Assembly: GCA_027576995.1 (NCBI GenBank)
Contig: JANBQC010000319.1
Span: forward strand, 1 to 31,617
Reading direction: 5' to 3'
DNA from: Dimargaris cristalligena
Lineage: Eukaryota; Kickxellomycota; Dimargaritomycetes; Dimargaritales; Dimargaritaceae
Length of the DNA stretch: 31,617 nt
Shown: positions 22,777-31,617 of the stretch, in pieces
Layout: the number at the start of each line of letters is the position of its first letter
Numbering within the stretch: the first letter of the stretch is position 1
Notes under the pieces: model-generated
The model's input: only the letters and a program-made list of their open reading frames with translations
Databases searched by the model: none
Told to the model about the DNA's origin: nothing
Position numbers and translations under genes: made by a program

Positions 22777-23545
22777 ATTGAAAAGGCCAAGGTAATGTGT
22801 GCAGGAGTATAATAAAAAGAACGGCCTATACAGCCCAGTGGACTGGTCCAGGTTGGGGGAGTTTAGAAGGAGTTGGTTATAAAGTGACCTAAAGCGCTAC
22901 AGTCCTTTTGCTTCATGATAAAACGTGTGGAACATAGGGGCAATTGGACTAACTAAGTCGGCTAAATCAAAACCAAAATCAAAATTTTCCTTTCCCGTTC
23001 ATAAGCAAAAATCAATCAGTGTGCGAAGAGTGGGCTATATGAATAGGCCACGTGATTTGCTGGCGTGGGTTCAAGCGAGCTCTCCATCCCATCCCTATCA
23101 TCCACAAAACGGGAGGAATATGGACCCATGCCAAACATCCTAAGACTGATCAACTACAACCCAACCGATATAGGAGATCATGGGCTGTTCTATCCGTTTA
23201 GTCCAATATTTATACTTTCCCTTTGGTATATGGGGCCCATTAGCCGCATTGGAATTTAGAGATAAAAAATAATATGTTAAGGATTTAATTTTACAGCTGG
23301 GAGTGTAACCTCAATAGAAATAGTAAGCAACACCTAAAAAGCCATATAACTAAATGGGCATTTAGAACTATTCAATAGATTGCACTTCGGGCGTAAAGAA
23401 GATGCCCCATCCGGGGTATCAGTTAACGGCTAGAGGCGCTCAAGCGACGAGGGGGGGCTAATAGAATAAAATGGGTCGCGGCGGATGGAATTTCTCGGTC
23501 CAATGCGCCGAGTTGGGGTACAAGGTGCCCGGACAACCATACTAT
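22777..23545. other. Intergenic, TFIIIA promoter and 3' flank of the secreted orphan
   Basis: It holds an E-box at 23049 and AT-rich sequence (22800-23340). The final 150 nt, to 23545, are the 3' UTR side of the next leftward gene. No gene or RNA signature was seen. Confidence 0.5.
23049..23056 (-). promoter_or_regulatory. RTCACGTG E-box upstream of TFIIIA
   Basis: Reads ATCACGTG on the minus strand, in the direction of TFIIIA and 273 nt upstream of its start codon. Matches the Cbf1-type consensus; its function is inferred. Confidence 0.45.
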
Positions 23546-24503
23546 TTACCAACGAGACAGGCTGTCCGAGTGATCGGCTCCCCAGTAGTCTGACTTGGCG
23601 AAAATCCGGCATGGGATTCGCATGTCGGGGTTGGCGGCCGGGACCCCGCCGAATTTGCCCGAGTCGGCCGCCTTGTTAAATCCCAGGGCTCTAGCACAAC
23701 CTGGAAATCCATACCGGATATTATTTCGGAGCACGTCCTCGTATAATTTAACGAGAGACGGGCCCGTGGCAAACTCGAGCACCATGACCGCAAACAGGGC
23801 TGTTCCGAAGTCAAGGGCAATATCAGCATGCTGCCCGATAGTGTTATGCAGGCGGTCCAAACCGTACTGGTCATTATGCTTGGCCAACTGGATAATAAGT
23901 GGGGTCAGAACATTGCCCTTGAGAATGGCCTCGGCTTCAGCCTCTCTCTTACTTCCACTGTCCGATGGATTGGTAAGCTCGTTTTTAATCGCGGGTAGCA
24001 GTCCAGGAATCGGGTCACCGCCATTCTTCCATGCTGAATAAAGCATAGGCGCGGCCTCTTCCTGTTTATCGAGGCTCAGTCTCAGAAACGTGATATAGGC
24101 ATTGTTCTGTGGAGAGGTGGTGGTCAATGGGCGATTCTATAGCCAGGGAGCGATACTCCCCCGTAATCAGGAGGCAGTTAATGCATGCGCAACAAATTAA
24201 CGGCAAGCGGATATGTTTTTTGTGGCAGTTCAATTAACAAATGGGGGGTATATTAGAGTATATAATAAAGCAATGATAACCACTATTAATCGACCATATC
24301 ACAAGGAAATAGAGCCACATTAGCTAGACGGGTTTATTCGTAGTGGACATTCTATTTACCTGGCTGGGAGCATCTGGGACGCCCTGGTCTCCTACCGCGG
24401 ATATGACGTTCCCCCAGTCATAGCCCATAGAAGACGGGAGACAGGCTGCATAGGGGGTTAACATAAGTCCCAATAGCGTCACTGATGTAAGGGGCGACTT
24501 CAT
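23546..24503 (-). CDS. Predicted secreted orphan protein, 234 aa, two exons
   Basis: Exons 24503-24360 and 24106-23546, joined in phase by a GTAAAT donor and a CTCCACAG acceptor. The N-terminus MKSPLTSVTLLGLMLTPYAA, then CLPSS, is a good signal peptide; an in-frame ATG at 24530 would add nine residues and is less likely because it places FKPF before the hydrophobic core. The mature part is mainly helical, with a charged patch (SKREAEAEAILKG) and a hydrophobic helix (ALDFGTALFAVMVLEFATG). The latter could be buried rather than membrane-spanning. The end is Gly/Ala-rich and then DSLSRW. I do not recognise a family. Few cysteines (ACLPSS, FPGCAR, RIPCR) are present. A secreted or cell-wall role is inferred from the leader only. 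Confidence 0.62.
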
Positions 24504-25389
24504 GACAAACGGTTTAAACCAAATTAACATGAGAAGGGTCTATCGATAGTGGTGCTAAGGAGACGGGTTTAGCAAAACAGCTACATGGAAATAGAGGCAG
24601 TGTCGCTGGTAAAAAGTACTTGGAGTAGAGCGTATATGACTATATATATATCCGGCCGTAGACGAGGCTTTATGAGCCCTGGTGGTGAAAATAGGACAGA
24701 AGCCCGGCCCGGAAACGGGTCATCCGAGACCCTCCTCGCCCTACCCATACCAGCAGTCAGAGGAGGCCCCGGACCGGACCGAGTCCGCCGTACAGTCTAG
24801 AGCTATTTTAGTTCGCAAAGGGAATTCCGGCCACCTAAAAGGGTGAAATAACCAGGCTGAGGGTTATTAAATTAAGCGACATTTGAATTGATCAATAATT
24901 AAAGCGAGTGGTCCCTCCCTCTCTCTCTCTCTTTTAATCGCCAGTGAATGGATGAATGGGTGCTAATGGGGTGGTGTCTCCTTCCTGCCTTATCGGGTTC
25001 GTCGGCCACATAATCAAAGGCACGGCTGATATAACGTGCGCCCCAACTAGCCGATGGTTGGGGAGGGGAATGAGTGGTTGGCAGGTATTAAGCGAAGGAA
25101 AAGCCCAATGGCTGCGTTTCATGTGTCACTAGTGAATGTGGGAAGATTTTTATTCACTCGCTGGGTGGGAGGTTTTTTTTTCACCACCTATAATAAATCA
25201 TATAGCACTAGCCAAGGACAGGGGAATTAAGCAGTCTCAAAGAGAGAGGACCCTGGCCGTGTAACCACCACACCAGCCAAGTGCTTATTATTTATATACC
25301 AGCTCCACTTCCCTCGGCCCTTACTCCTCACTTTGTCCCTCCCCCACTTTCCCGTACCACCCCACTTACTAAGTCAGTCAGTCCTCACC
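24504..25389. promoter_or_regulatory. Divergent region between the secreted orphan and SHMT
   Basis: It contains a short TA run near 24640 and a (CT)7 run at 24919-24932. The SHMT promoter follows, with a TATA box at 25291 and a CT/CACC-rich leader up to the ATG. No gene was recognised inside. Confidence 0.6.
25291..25298 (+). promoter_or_regulatory. TATA box of SHMT
   Basis: TTTATATA, 92-99 nt before the ATG at 25390, followed by a CT-rich block of the kind that marks transcription starts in strongly expressed fungal genes. Confidence 0.6.
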
Positions 25390-26802
25390 ATGTCTCCCCA
25401 CCCCGTCGAGCCCTACAACTCCATCATGAACGTGCCTTTGGCCGACTATGATCCCGAGATCAACGACCTGGTCGAGAAGGAGAAGTACCGCCAGTTCTCC
25501 GGCCTCGAGCTCATTGCTTCCGAGAACTTCACCTCCCAGGCTGTGATCGAGGCCAATGGTACCTGTCTCACCAACAAGTACTCCGAGGGCCTGCCCGGCG
25601 CCCGTTACTACGGTGGTAACGAGTACATTGACCAGATCGAACTGCTCTGCCAGAAGCGTGCTCTGGAGGCCTTCCACCTGGACCCTACCGAATGGGGCGT
25701 CAATGTCCAGCCCTACTCCGGCAGTACCGCCAACTTCGCCGCCTTCACCGCCCTGATCAGCCCCCAGGACCGCATCATGGGCCTGGACCTCCCTTCAGGT
25801 GGTCACTTGACCCACGGTTACCAGACCGCCAAGAAGAAGATCTCGTCCTCGTCCATCTACTTCCAGTCCATGCCTTATCAGGTTGATCCCGTCACCGGCT
25901 ACATCGATTACGACCGCTTGGAGGCCAACGCCAAGCTGTTCCGCCCCAAGGTGCTCATCTGCGGTGCCAGCGCCTACCCCCGTGAGTGGGATTACGCCCG
26001 TCTGCGCAAGGTCGCCAACGAGCACGACGCCTACCTTATGATGGATATGGCCCACATTAGCGGTTTGGTTGCCACCCACGAGGCCGCCAACCCTTTTGAG
26101 TTCTGCGATATTGTCACCACCACCACCCACAAGACCCTGCGCGGCCCCCGCGCCGGTCTAATCTTCTTCCGCCGCAACTCGACCGAGGCCCGCAACAAGG
26201 GTCTGGAGGGCCGCGTGAACATGGCCGTATTCCCCTCGTGCCAGGGCGGTCCCCACAACAACACCATTGCCGCCGTCGCTGTGACCCTCAAGCAGGCGGC
26301 CTCCCCCGAATTCGTGGCCTACGCTAAGCAGGTCCGTGCCAACGCCCGTACACTGGGCGAGGCCCTGACCGGCTATGGCTACAAGCTCGTCACCGGGGGT
26401 ACCGACAACCACTCCGTGCTCTGGGATCTCCGTCCCCAGCGGTTCACCGGCAGCAAGGTCGAGAAGCTGTGCGATCTGGCCAACATCACCCTCAACAAGA
26501 ACGCCGTCCACGGTGACGTGAGCGCCGTCACCCCCGGTGGTGTGCGTTTGGGTACTTCGGCCCTGACCTCCCGCTCCTTCAAGGAGGCCGACTTTGTGAA
26601 GGTCGCCGAGTTCCTGCACCGTGCCGTCCAGATTGGTCTCAAGGCCCAGGAGCAGTGCGGTAGCCGCATGCTCAAGGACTTCCTGAAGGTTGTCGAGGAC
26701 AGTCCCGAGGTGGCCCAGCTCCGCACCGATGTGGAGGCTTTCGCCACTCAGTTCCCCATGCCCGGTTTCGATGCCTCCAACCTCAAGCCTAACACCCACT
26801 AA
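25390..26802 (+). CDS. SHM2: Serine hydroxymethyltransferase, cytosolic type
   Basis: A single exon, 470 aa; yeast cytosolic Shm2 has 469. It interconverts serine with tetrahydrofolate and glycine with methylene-tetrahydrofolate, using PLP. Key blocks are seen: [64 protein letters not shown] and [15 protein letters not shown]. Lys248 in THKTLRG is the PLP-binding lysine and Asp219 in MMDMAHISG pairs with the cofactor ring. SVTPGG-like [16 protein letters not shown] closes the active site. There is no mitochondrial leader, so it is the cytosolic form. The start is the ATG at 25390 in a CACCATG context; the frame is open further upstream but without an ATG. C-ending codons dominate, pointing to high expression. 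Confidence 0.97.
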   Translation: MSPHPVEPYNSIMNVPLADYDPEINDLVEKEKYRQFSGLELIASENFTSQAVIEANGTCLTNKYSEGLPGARYYGGNEYIDQIELLCQKRALEAFHLDPTEWGVNVQPYSGSTANFAAFTALISPQDRIMGLDLPSGGHLTHGYQTAKKKISSSSIYFQSMPYQVDPVTGYIDYDRLEANAKLFRPKVLICGASAYPREWDYARLRKVANEHDAYLMMDMAHISGLVATHEAANPFEFCDIVTTTTHKTLRGPRAGLIFFRRNSTEARNKGLEGRVNMAVFPSCQGGPHNNTIAAVAVTLKQAASPEFVAYAKQVRANARTLGEALTGYGYKLVTGGTDNHSVLWDLRPQRFTGSKVEKLCDLANITLNKNAVHGDVSAVTPGGVRLGTSALTSRSFKEADFVKVAEFLHRAVQIGLKAQEQCGSRMLKDFLKVVEDSPEVAQLRTDVEAFATQFPMPGFDASNLKPNTH

Positions 26803-27740
26803 GTCGCTATGATCGGTGGCGACAAAGCTCTTACGGCACATCTTTGTGAGTATTGCCTATCCACTGATCTCTTCCCCATACGCAACTCCTATGTAGCCTA
26901 ATCGACCCCCTGTTTTACTCCTTACCCTGTTTACCTTACCTTTCCTTCCCTTTTATATTTCTGTTGAGCAAACCATGGACTCTTTCGTTATTTTTTTCTA
27001 TATATAAATCTATATATATACTTTCGCCTTTTTACTATTGCTTGATATGTTGTTCCGTCCCCTCTCTTCCCTCACTGACTGATTAGCTTGTGTGTGTGTG
27101 TGTGTGTGTGTGGTCATTTGACTCACCTTTCCACAGATTTCGTGCTTCTTTCAAATAACCCGAAACCCAATAAATATGGTCTAATGGTTTTCTAATTTGA
27201 TAAGGTTCTTCTGTTGTTGATACATTCCTATATATCTATACATATATACAACAGCATCAGGTAGATTCCTGGATTAATTATACAAGAGAGTAAAAAGCGG
27301 ATAGGCTAAACCTTTTTGATCACCTTTGTGTCTGCCAGTTGATCCCAGTTATATGCTCTATACTATACTCTACTATCATTTATTATTTCCATAGGCGAGC
27401 CAGCTAGGCTAACCTAGGTTCCATTATTCATAAGAAGTACAGATTTCTCCTGGCAAAGAGCGGAGTGTGTTTTTGTTTAAACTACTTGTCCACTCCACCA
27501 GGCCACCACCTGTATAACCTCCCGTTTTTCCCAAGGCAGTCGAGCAAGCCTCAGCATTCACTCCCCTTTAAATCACATTAGCATTTTTAAACTTCCACCC
27601 CCCGTTCAGAGTTACATTCCTTCCTACATATCCACAGTACACGTTTTCCACCCGTTTCTCGTCCAAACCTTCCGTTTTATTATATACTTAATTCAGAGAC
27701 CCTCGCATCCCCGAAAGCTCTCCCCCATCAGTGACTCGTA
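26803..27740. other. Intergenic, SHMT 3' flank and nucleoporin promoter
   Basis: T-rich 3' UTR sequence of SHMT, a (TG)12 repeat and AT-rich sequence. A C/T-rich stretch from about 27490 ends with a possible TATA element (TTATTATATACTTAA, 27677-27691) 50 nt before the next ATG. No gene was seen. Confidence 0.55.
27089..27112 (+). repeat. (TG)12 microsatellite
   Basis: Twelve perfect TG units, about 290 nt after the SHMT stop codon. Confidence 0.95.
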
Positions 27741-30700
27741 ATGGCGGATCACCTCAGCTGGCTGTCTCTGCTCGGCCAGCACTCCGTGTTCACGGCAGAT
27801 CTCCCTTCCGCCCCACCCACGGACCCCGATTCAGACGCATTAGCCCTTGATATTAGCTTAGCCGGCCTCGCGGTCTCATCCGCTCCCCAGACCGTACCCG
27901 CACCCGCCCCGGCTTCCGCTGCCGACCCACCGTCCTTTGAAACGTCCCTCCGCGACTTAACCGAGGGCCTGGCCTTTCTGCACCAACCCCAGTGGCGGGC
28001 CGAGTCCGACGGGTTCGGACGCTACACGACCCGGTCATTGGCCCTCCGCGGCCATGACCTGTTTGTGGTAGTCCAGGGCGTGGAAATCCGCCTCGTGAAC
28101 CTCAAGCGGTGTAAAGACGTTTGGTTGGAGGAACTATCAAACTACGAAACGCAACAGCAGAAATGGCTAGAGGCCCAAAATACGACCACCCCCCGCGCCG
28201 GAAACGGAAGTCCAGAACCCGGCGCCACCCAGCCCAAGGCAAGCCTCGACGTTGATTTTGACACCCATTGGTTACGGCAGTGCGCCGCTCGGATCCCGTA
28301 CGCGGTGGTGCGAGTGACCCAGCCCGCCTTCCCGATCCAGGCCATCGCCATCAACAGTGGGGGCCGGTTCTTGGCCATCATGGGCCTATATCAAATTACC
28401 GTAGCCAGCCTACCGCGCCCCGGGGCGGCCTACGACCAAGGTGACATTTTACGTTGCCAGGGTTTCGCCCTAGCGCCCACGCTCTATAATCCCCGCTTCT
28501 CCAACGGTCTAACGCGTATCCACTGGCACCCGCTTAGTAGCAACCACGTCCATCTGATGGTGTTGGGTACCGACGGCGTCTTGCGCATGTTCAACGTCGT
28601 CAAGAGCCTGGAGCGGCCCGAACAGACCCATCACTTTAGTACCGCCGATACGCGCAGTCGTCGCACTCCCCCCCGTCGCACGGGCTCCTACCACGCCTTC
28701 GGGGCGGATCTGGACACCCACGAGGCAGCCGATTTTTGCTTAGGCCACAGTTCAGAGCTGACTGCCCTTACACGGCCCATCCCCTCTGGTCACCTCGCCG
28801 GGTCTACCAAACCGAGCTGGTCGGTCTTCACCGTGTATGTGCTTATGAAGAACGGCGATATTTACTCATTGGCCCCCTACATGCCGCATGAGTCCATTTG
28901 CCCCCGCTCCCTGCTTGACACCATGTCCTTAAATATCCGAACGCTGTTTGAATCCCACTCCGCCCTGACCGAAGTCGATGGCTACGGGAATTTCGTATCC
29001 ACCACCGGGCCTAGCACCCCCCTCATCCACCCGACCCAGTTACTCTATACTAAACAGTGGCTGGCCCGCCTGGAAGATACCGCCGTCTCCGCCAGCATAC
29101 GGTCCCCCAAGCCCGCGACGGCGGAATCCCCTTCGTCTTCCGCCGATACCGAAATGGTTCGGGTCACTTGGCCTTTCGTCCGTATGAAACCCCTTCCCGT
29201 CGGACCCTACCTTCTCCAGCCGGCCCCCCCGGAACTAGTGGACCACAGCCCCAGCGCCTGTAGTATTCTGTGCCTCGATGTTCAGCCGTTCGGCGCGCTT
29301 GCAGTGGCATTTGAACACGGCCAAATCGACCTTTATCTCCAGTTGCAGCCGGTCGTGCCCCAGTGGGCCATGGATAGCATAGCGGATGGCACCTTTTTGC
29401 TGGGCGGCAAACTGCCCGTGCTTGTATCCTACGAGTCGATTGACCTGGGGTTGGAAACGGCCCCTCCGCTGGCCCCAGTCACGGCCCTGGCCCGAAATCC
29501 CCTGGACGTTTCGTCCCAACCTTCGGGGTCAGGCGCCTCCATCTCCGCCTCTGTGGCGGACACAATCGACCAGGACGACGATAACCCCACTAACAGCCAT
29601 GTGACCCTAGTGGCGGATCCACTATATATCCATACCGTCTATGCCTACCACCAACAGGGGGTCCACAGTATCGATATCGAAAAGTGGTACCGCCGACTGT
29701 GTCATGCGGCGTATTCCGAAGACTCCACTGAACCCGGTGCACCACCCGATTCCCCACTGGGTCGGAAATCGACGGAGGTCGTTGACCCTAGTACCACTGC
29801 TGCGCTAACCACCGACCCCAATCCCAACCACCAACTCGACCCAGCGCTAGTAAACCGGGACATATTGTCCAATGTCGACTGGGTCGTGTGCACCCAGCCC
29901 TTGCCTACGAGTTTGGGGGTGCCCATCACCGGGCTGCTGGCCTTCAATGACGTATATCTGTCCTACGCGTTAGGCATGATGACGCGCAGCCGGGAGTTTG
30001 TCGGACTGGAGTTAAGCATTCGCTACGAGTCCCTTATGGATATGGCCGATATGCCCGGGTCACTGTTGCGTTCCGCGACCGGTGAAAACACCACCAGGAC
30101 CGGCGAACCAACTTCCCAGTGCCCGGGCCTGGACGGCGTCAAGTATTTGCCCAAACTGCCTCTACCCGCCTTCACGGTGCCCCCCGAACTAGATCGCCAG
30201 GCCCGTAAACCCACCACGGTTCTGGTGGACGGCCAAAGCGAACTGGGTAACCGCAAAATCATCGGGGTGGAACTGACCGAAGACAATGTCAAGTATTTCG
30301 GTGATTGCGTGACCGAATTGATGAACCAGGTGGCCAATATTGGTGTCACTGATGCCATGATACAGGAGCGGTAAGTACTTTTGAATGCGGTTGATGGGTT
30401 AAACTGGACTCGCCTTACGGGACCCGGCTGGACTATTGCACCGCATCATCTATATTTATGATAAAACGTACAGTCTCTTAAAATTAGTCTTGGTCCCGTT
30501 TTTTTTTTGTTATCAATCAGTGGTACTAACCCTAGTGATTATTTATATTCGATCCTTGTACACTGCTCCCCAGGCTTGCTCTTCAGGTACAGGAGCACGA
30601 TCGCCAGGCCCATGTTGTTGCCCAAAAAACCGACGAGTTGCACAACCATCTGATTCACAAACAAACGCAGACCCTGACTAAACTTAAGCACCTCCGACAG

Positions 30701-31270
30701 ACCCAGACCGATTTAGCGAACCGGTACGATCGGCTACTGCAGAAACTCACCGAGATCAACCAGCCTATCCTTACCCCCGAAGAGCGCAATTACTACGACG
30801 AACTCAAGCGGATGGATAAACTCATACGGGACAACCAGGGTCTGGAAATCAAGGCCGAGCGTTTAGAAGAGGCGCTACATACTCTGAAGCAGGGATCCAC
30901 CCCACCAAAACACCAGTCACAGCGCAGCTTCAGTTTCAAATCCCCCCCTCCGCCGGGGACACCAGGCGGCTTGCTAGGTCTCAACCGACCGGACGGCAGT
31001 CACAGTGCAACCACCTCCCCAGCCGACTCGCCCTTCTCGGCCCTAGACACCTACGGGTTGCCTACTCGATCCCGCAAGTCATTTTCTTTGAAAGGTACCC
31101 CCCTTACTACCAGCCAACCCGAAACTATCCCCGTGGCAGTGGAGAAGGAAATCGAGCCGCACACCTCCTCCAACCTCCAGCGGGATTTGGAAAACGAGCA
31201 GTTCATGATTGTGCAAACCTGTGCCAAAGCCCAGGAAATTAAGAAACGGCTGCAAGCACTGGGGTATTAA
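27741..31270 (+). CDS. NUP88: Nup88/Nup82-like nucleoporin, two exons
   Basis: Exons 27741-30370 and 30574-31270, joined in phase by GTAAGT and a CCCCAG acceptor; 1108 aa, against roughly 710-740 in yeast Nup82 and human Nup88. The N-terminal half (to about residue 650) looks like a beta-propeller with Nup88-type strands: FPIQAIAINSGGRFLAIMG, and HVHLMVLGTDGVLRMFNV. A long coiled coil (about 845-983) crosses the splice junction, then a Ser/Pro-rich segment (about 985-1065) and a final short helix. Nup88/Nup82 holds the cytoplasmic mRNA-export platform (Nup159/214, Nsp1/62) at the pore. Extra length comes from low-complexity inserts (residues 28-65, 150-170, 540-575, 670-705) and the Ser/Pro-rich segment. 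The assignment rests on domain order and the DGVLR-type strand, so it is less certain than the other named genes. Confidence 0.78.
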
Positions 31271-31617
31271 ACGCATGTCACCCTATCCCTTCAAGCGTAT
31301 TCGGTTTGCCATCCGCTTTTTTTTTTCCTAAACCGATTGATGACCTTATTTTGCGATTTCCCCAATATTGGTATGGCGCTAAAGAATATTATTATCTGAG
31401 CCTGCCCTGTACTGCCTTTCTTCTTCTATAAATATACCCCTCTATTAATGCCTCTAGCGATGTCCTGGTAACTGGTCTTGCTTGAAGTACCGTGTGGGCT
31501 AATTGCAGTTGGTTATTTCATAAAGGTCATCAATTTTGGCATAATTCGTTTATACAAACTTATTATGTTAATAGAGGGGAAAGAAAAATTTTTCCGTAAA
31601 AATATTACTTTCCCCGA
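31271..31617. other. 3' flank of the nucleoporin gene
   Basis: T-rich and then AT-rich sequence up to the right edge of the window. No gene start was seen. Confidence 0.6.

Noticed and set aside
25333..25389. Upstream extension of SHMT
   Set aside because: The frame is open but has no ATG before 25390; the sequence is the CT-rich leader.
26158..26841. 227-codon open frame on the minus strand
   Set aside because: It lies antisense to SHMT and is opened by the C-ending codon bias of that gene; no protein family fits.

Overview
This window is a piece of a fungal nuclear genome. The evidence is a set of intron-containing, eukaryote-only genes whose products resemble fungal proteins: ribosomal proteins uL13 and uL15, Nip7, Ksh1, Mgr2/ROMO1, Coq11, a ten-finger TFIIIA of fission-yeast architecture, cytosolic SHMT, a Nup88-type nucleoporin and a MYST acetyltransferase. 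Introns are frequent and long for a fungus (all 13 resolved introns are 170-491 nt), and many genes are orphans or loosely conserved. This fits an early-diverging lineage such as Zoopagomycota, but that placement is inference. No mobile element, CRISPR array, rRNA or tRNA gene was found.

Layout. 645-2189 (-): MYST acetyltransferase, four exons. 2190-6021: 3.8 kb without a gene I can support. 6022-6354 (+): small probable mitochondrial orphan. 7993-9502 (+): COQ11, three exons. 9972-10994 (-): RPL16. 12507-13653 (-): RPL28, with a first exon that is probably only the start codon. 14486-15028 (+): NIP7, head-to-head with RPL28. 15973-17855 (+): secreted orphan. 18842-19544 (+): KSH1, three exons. 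20135-20449 (-): MGR2/ROMO1. 21337-22776 (-): TFIIIA. 23546-24503 (-): second secreted orphan. 25390-26802 (+): SHMT. 27741-31270 (+): NUP88-like nucleoporin.

How the genes fit together. A ribosome and translation theme runs through the window: two 60S proteins, the 60S assembly factor Nip7, and the 5S rRNA transcription factor TFIIIA. The four intergenic CACGTG boxes all extend to RTCACGTG (a Cbf1-type site). They lie 273-437 nt upstream of TFIIIA, RPL28 (shared with NIP7), RPL16 and the MYST gene, and no other gene in the window has one upstream. That pattern, and an unusual cluster of 11 GATC tetranucleotides in the first intron of RPL16, are the two regulatory signals most worth testing. 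The other recognised genes serve one-carbon metabolism, coenzyme Q synthesis, mitochondrial protein import, early secretion and nuclear transport.
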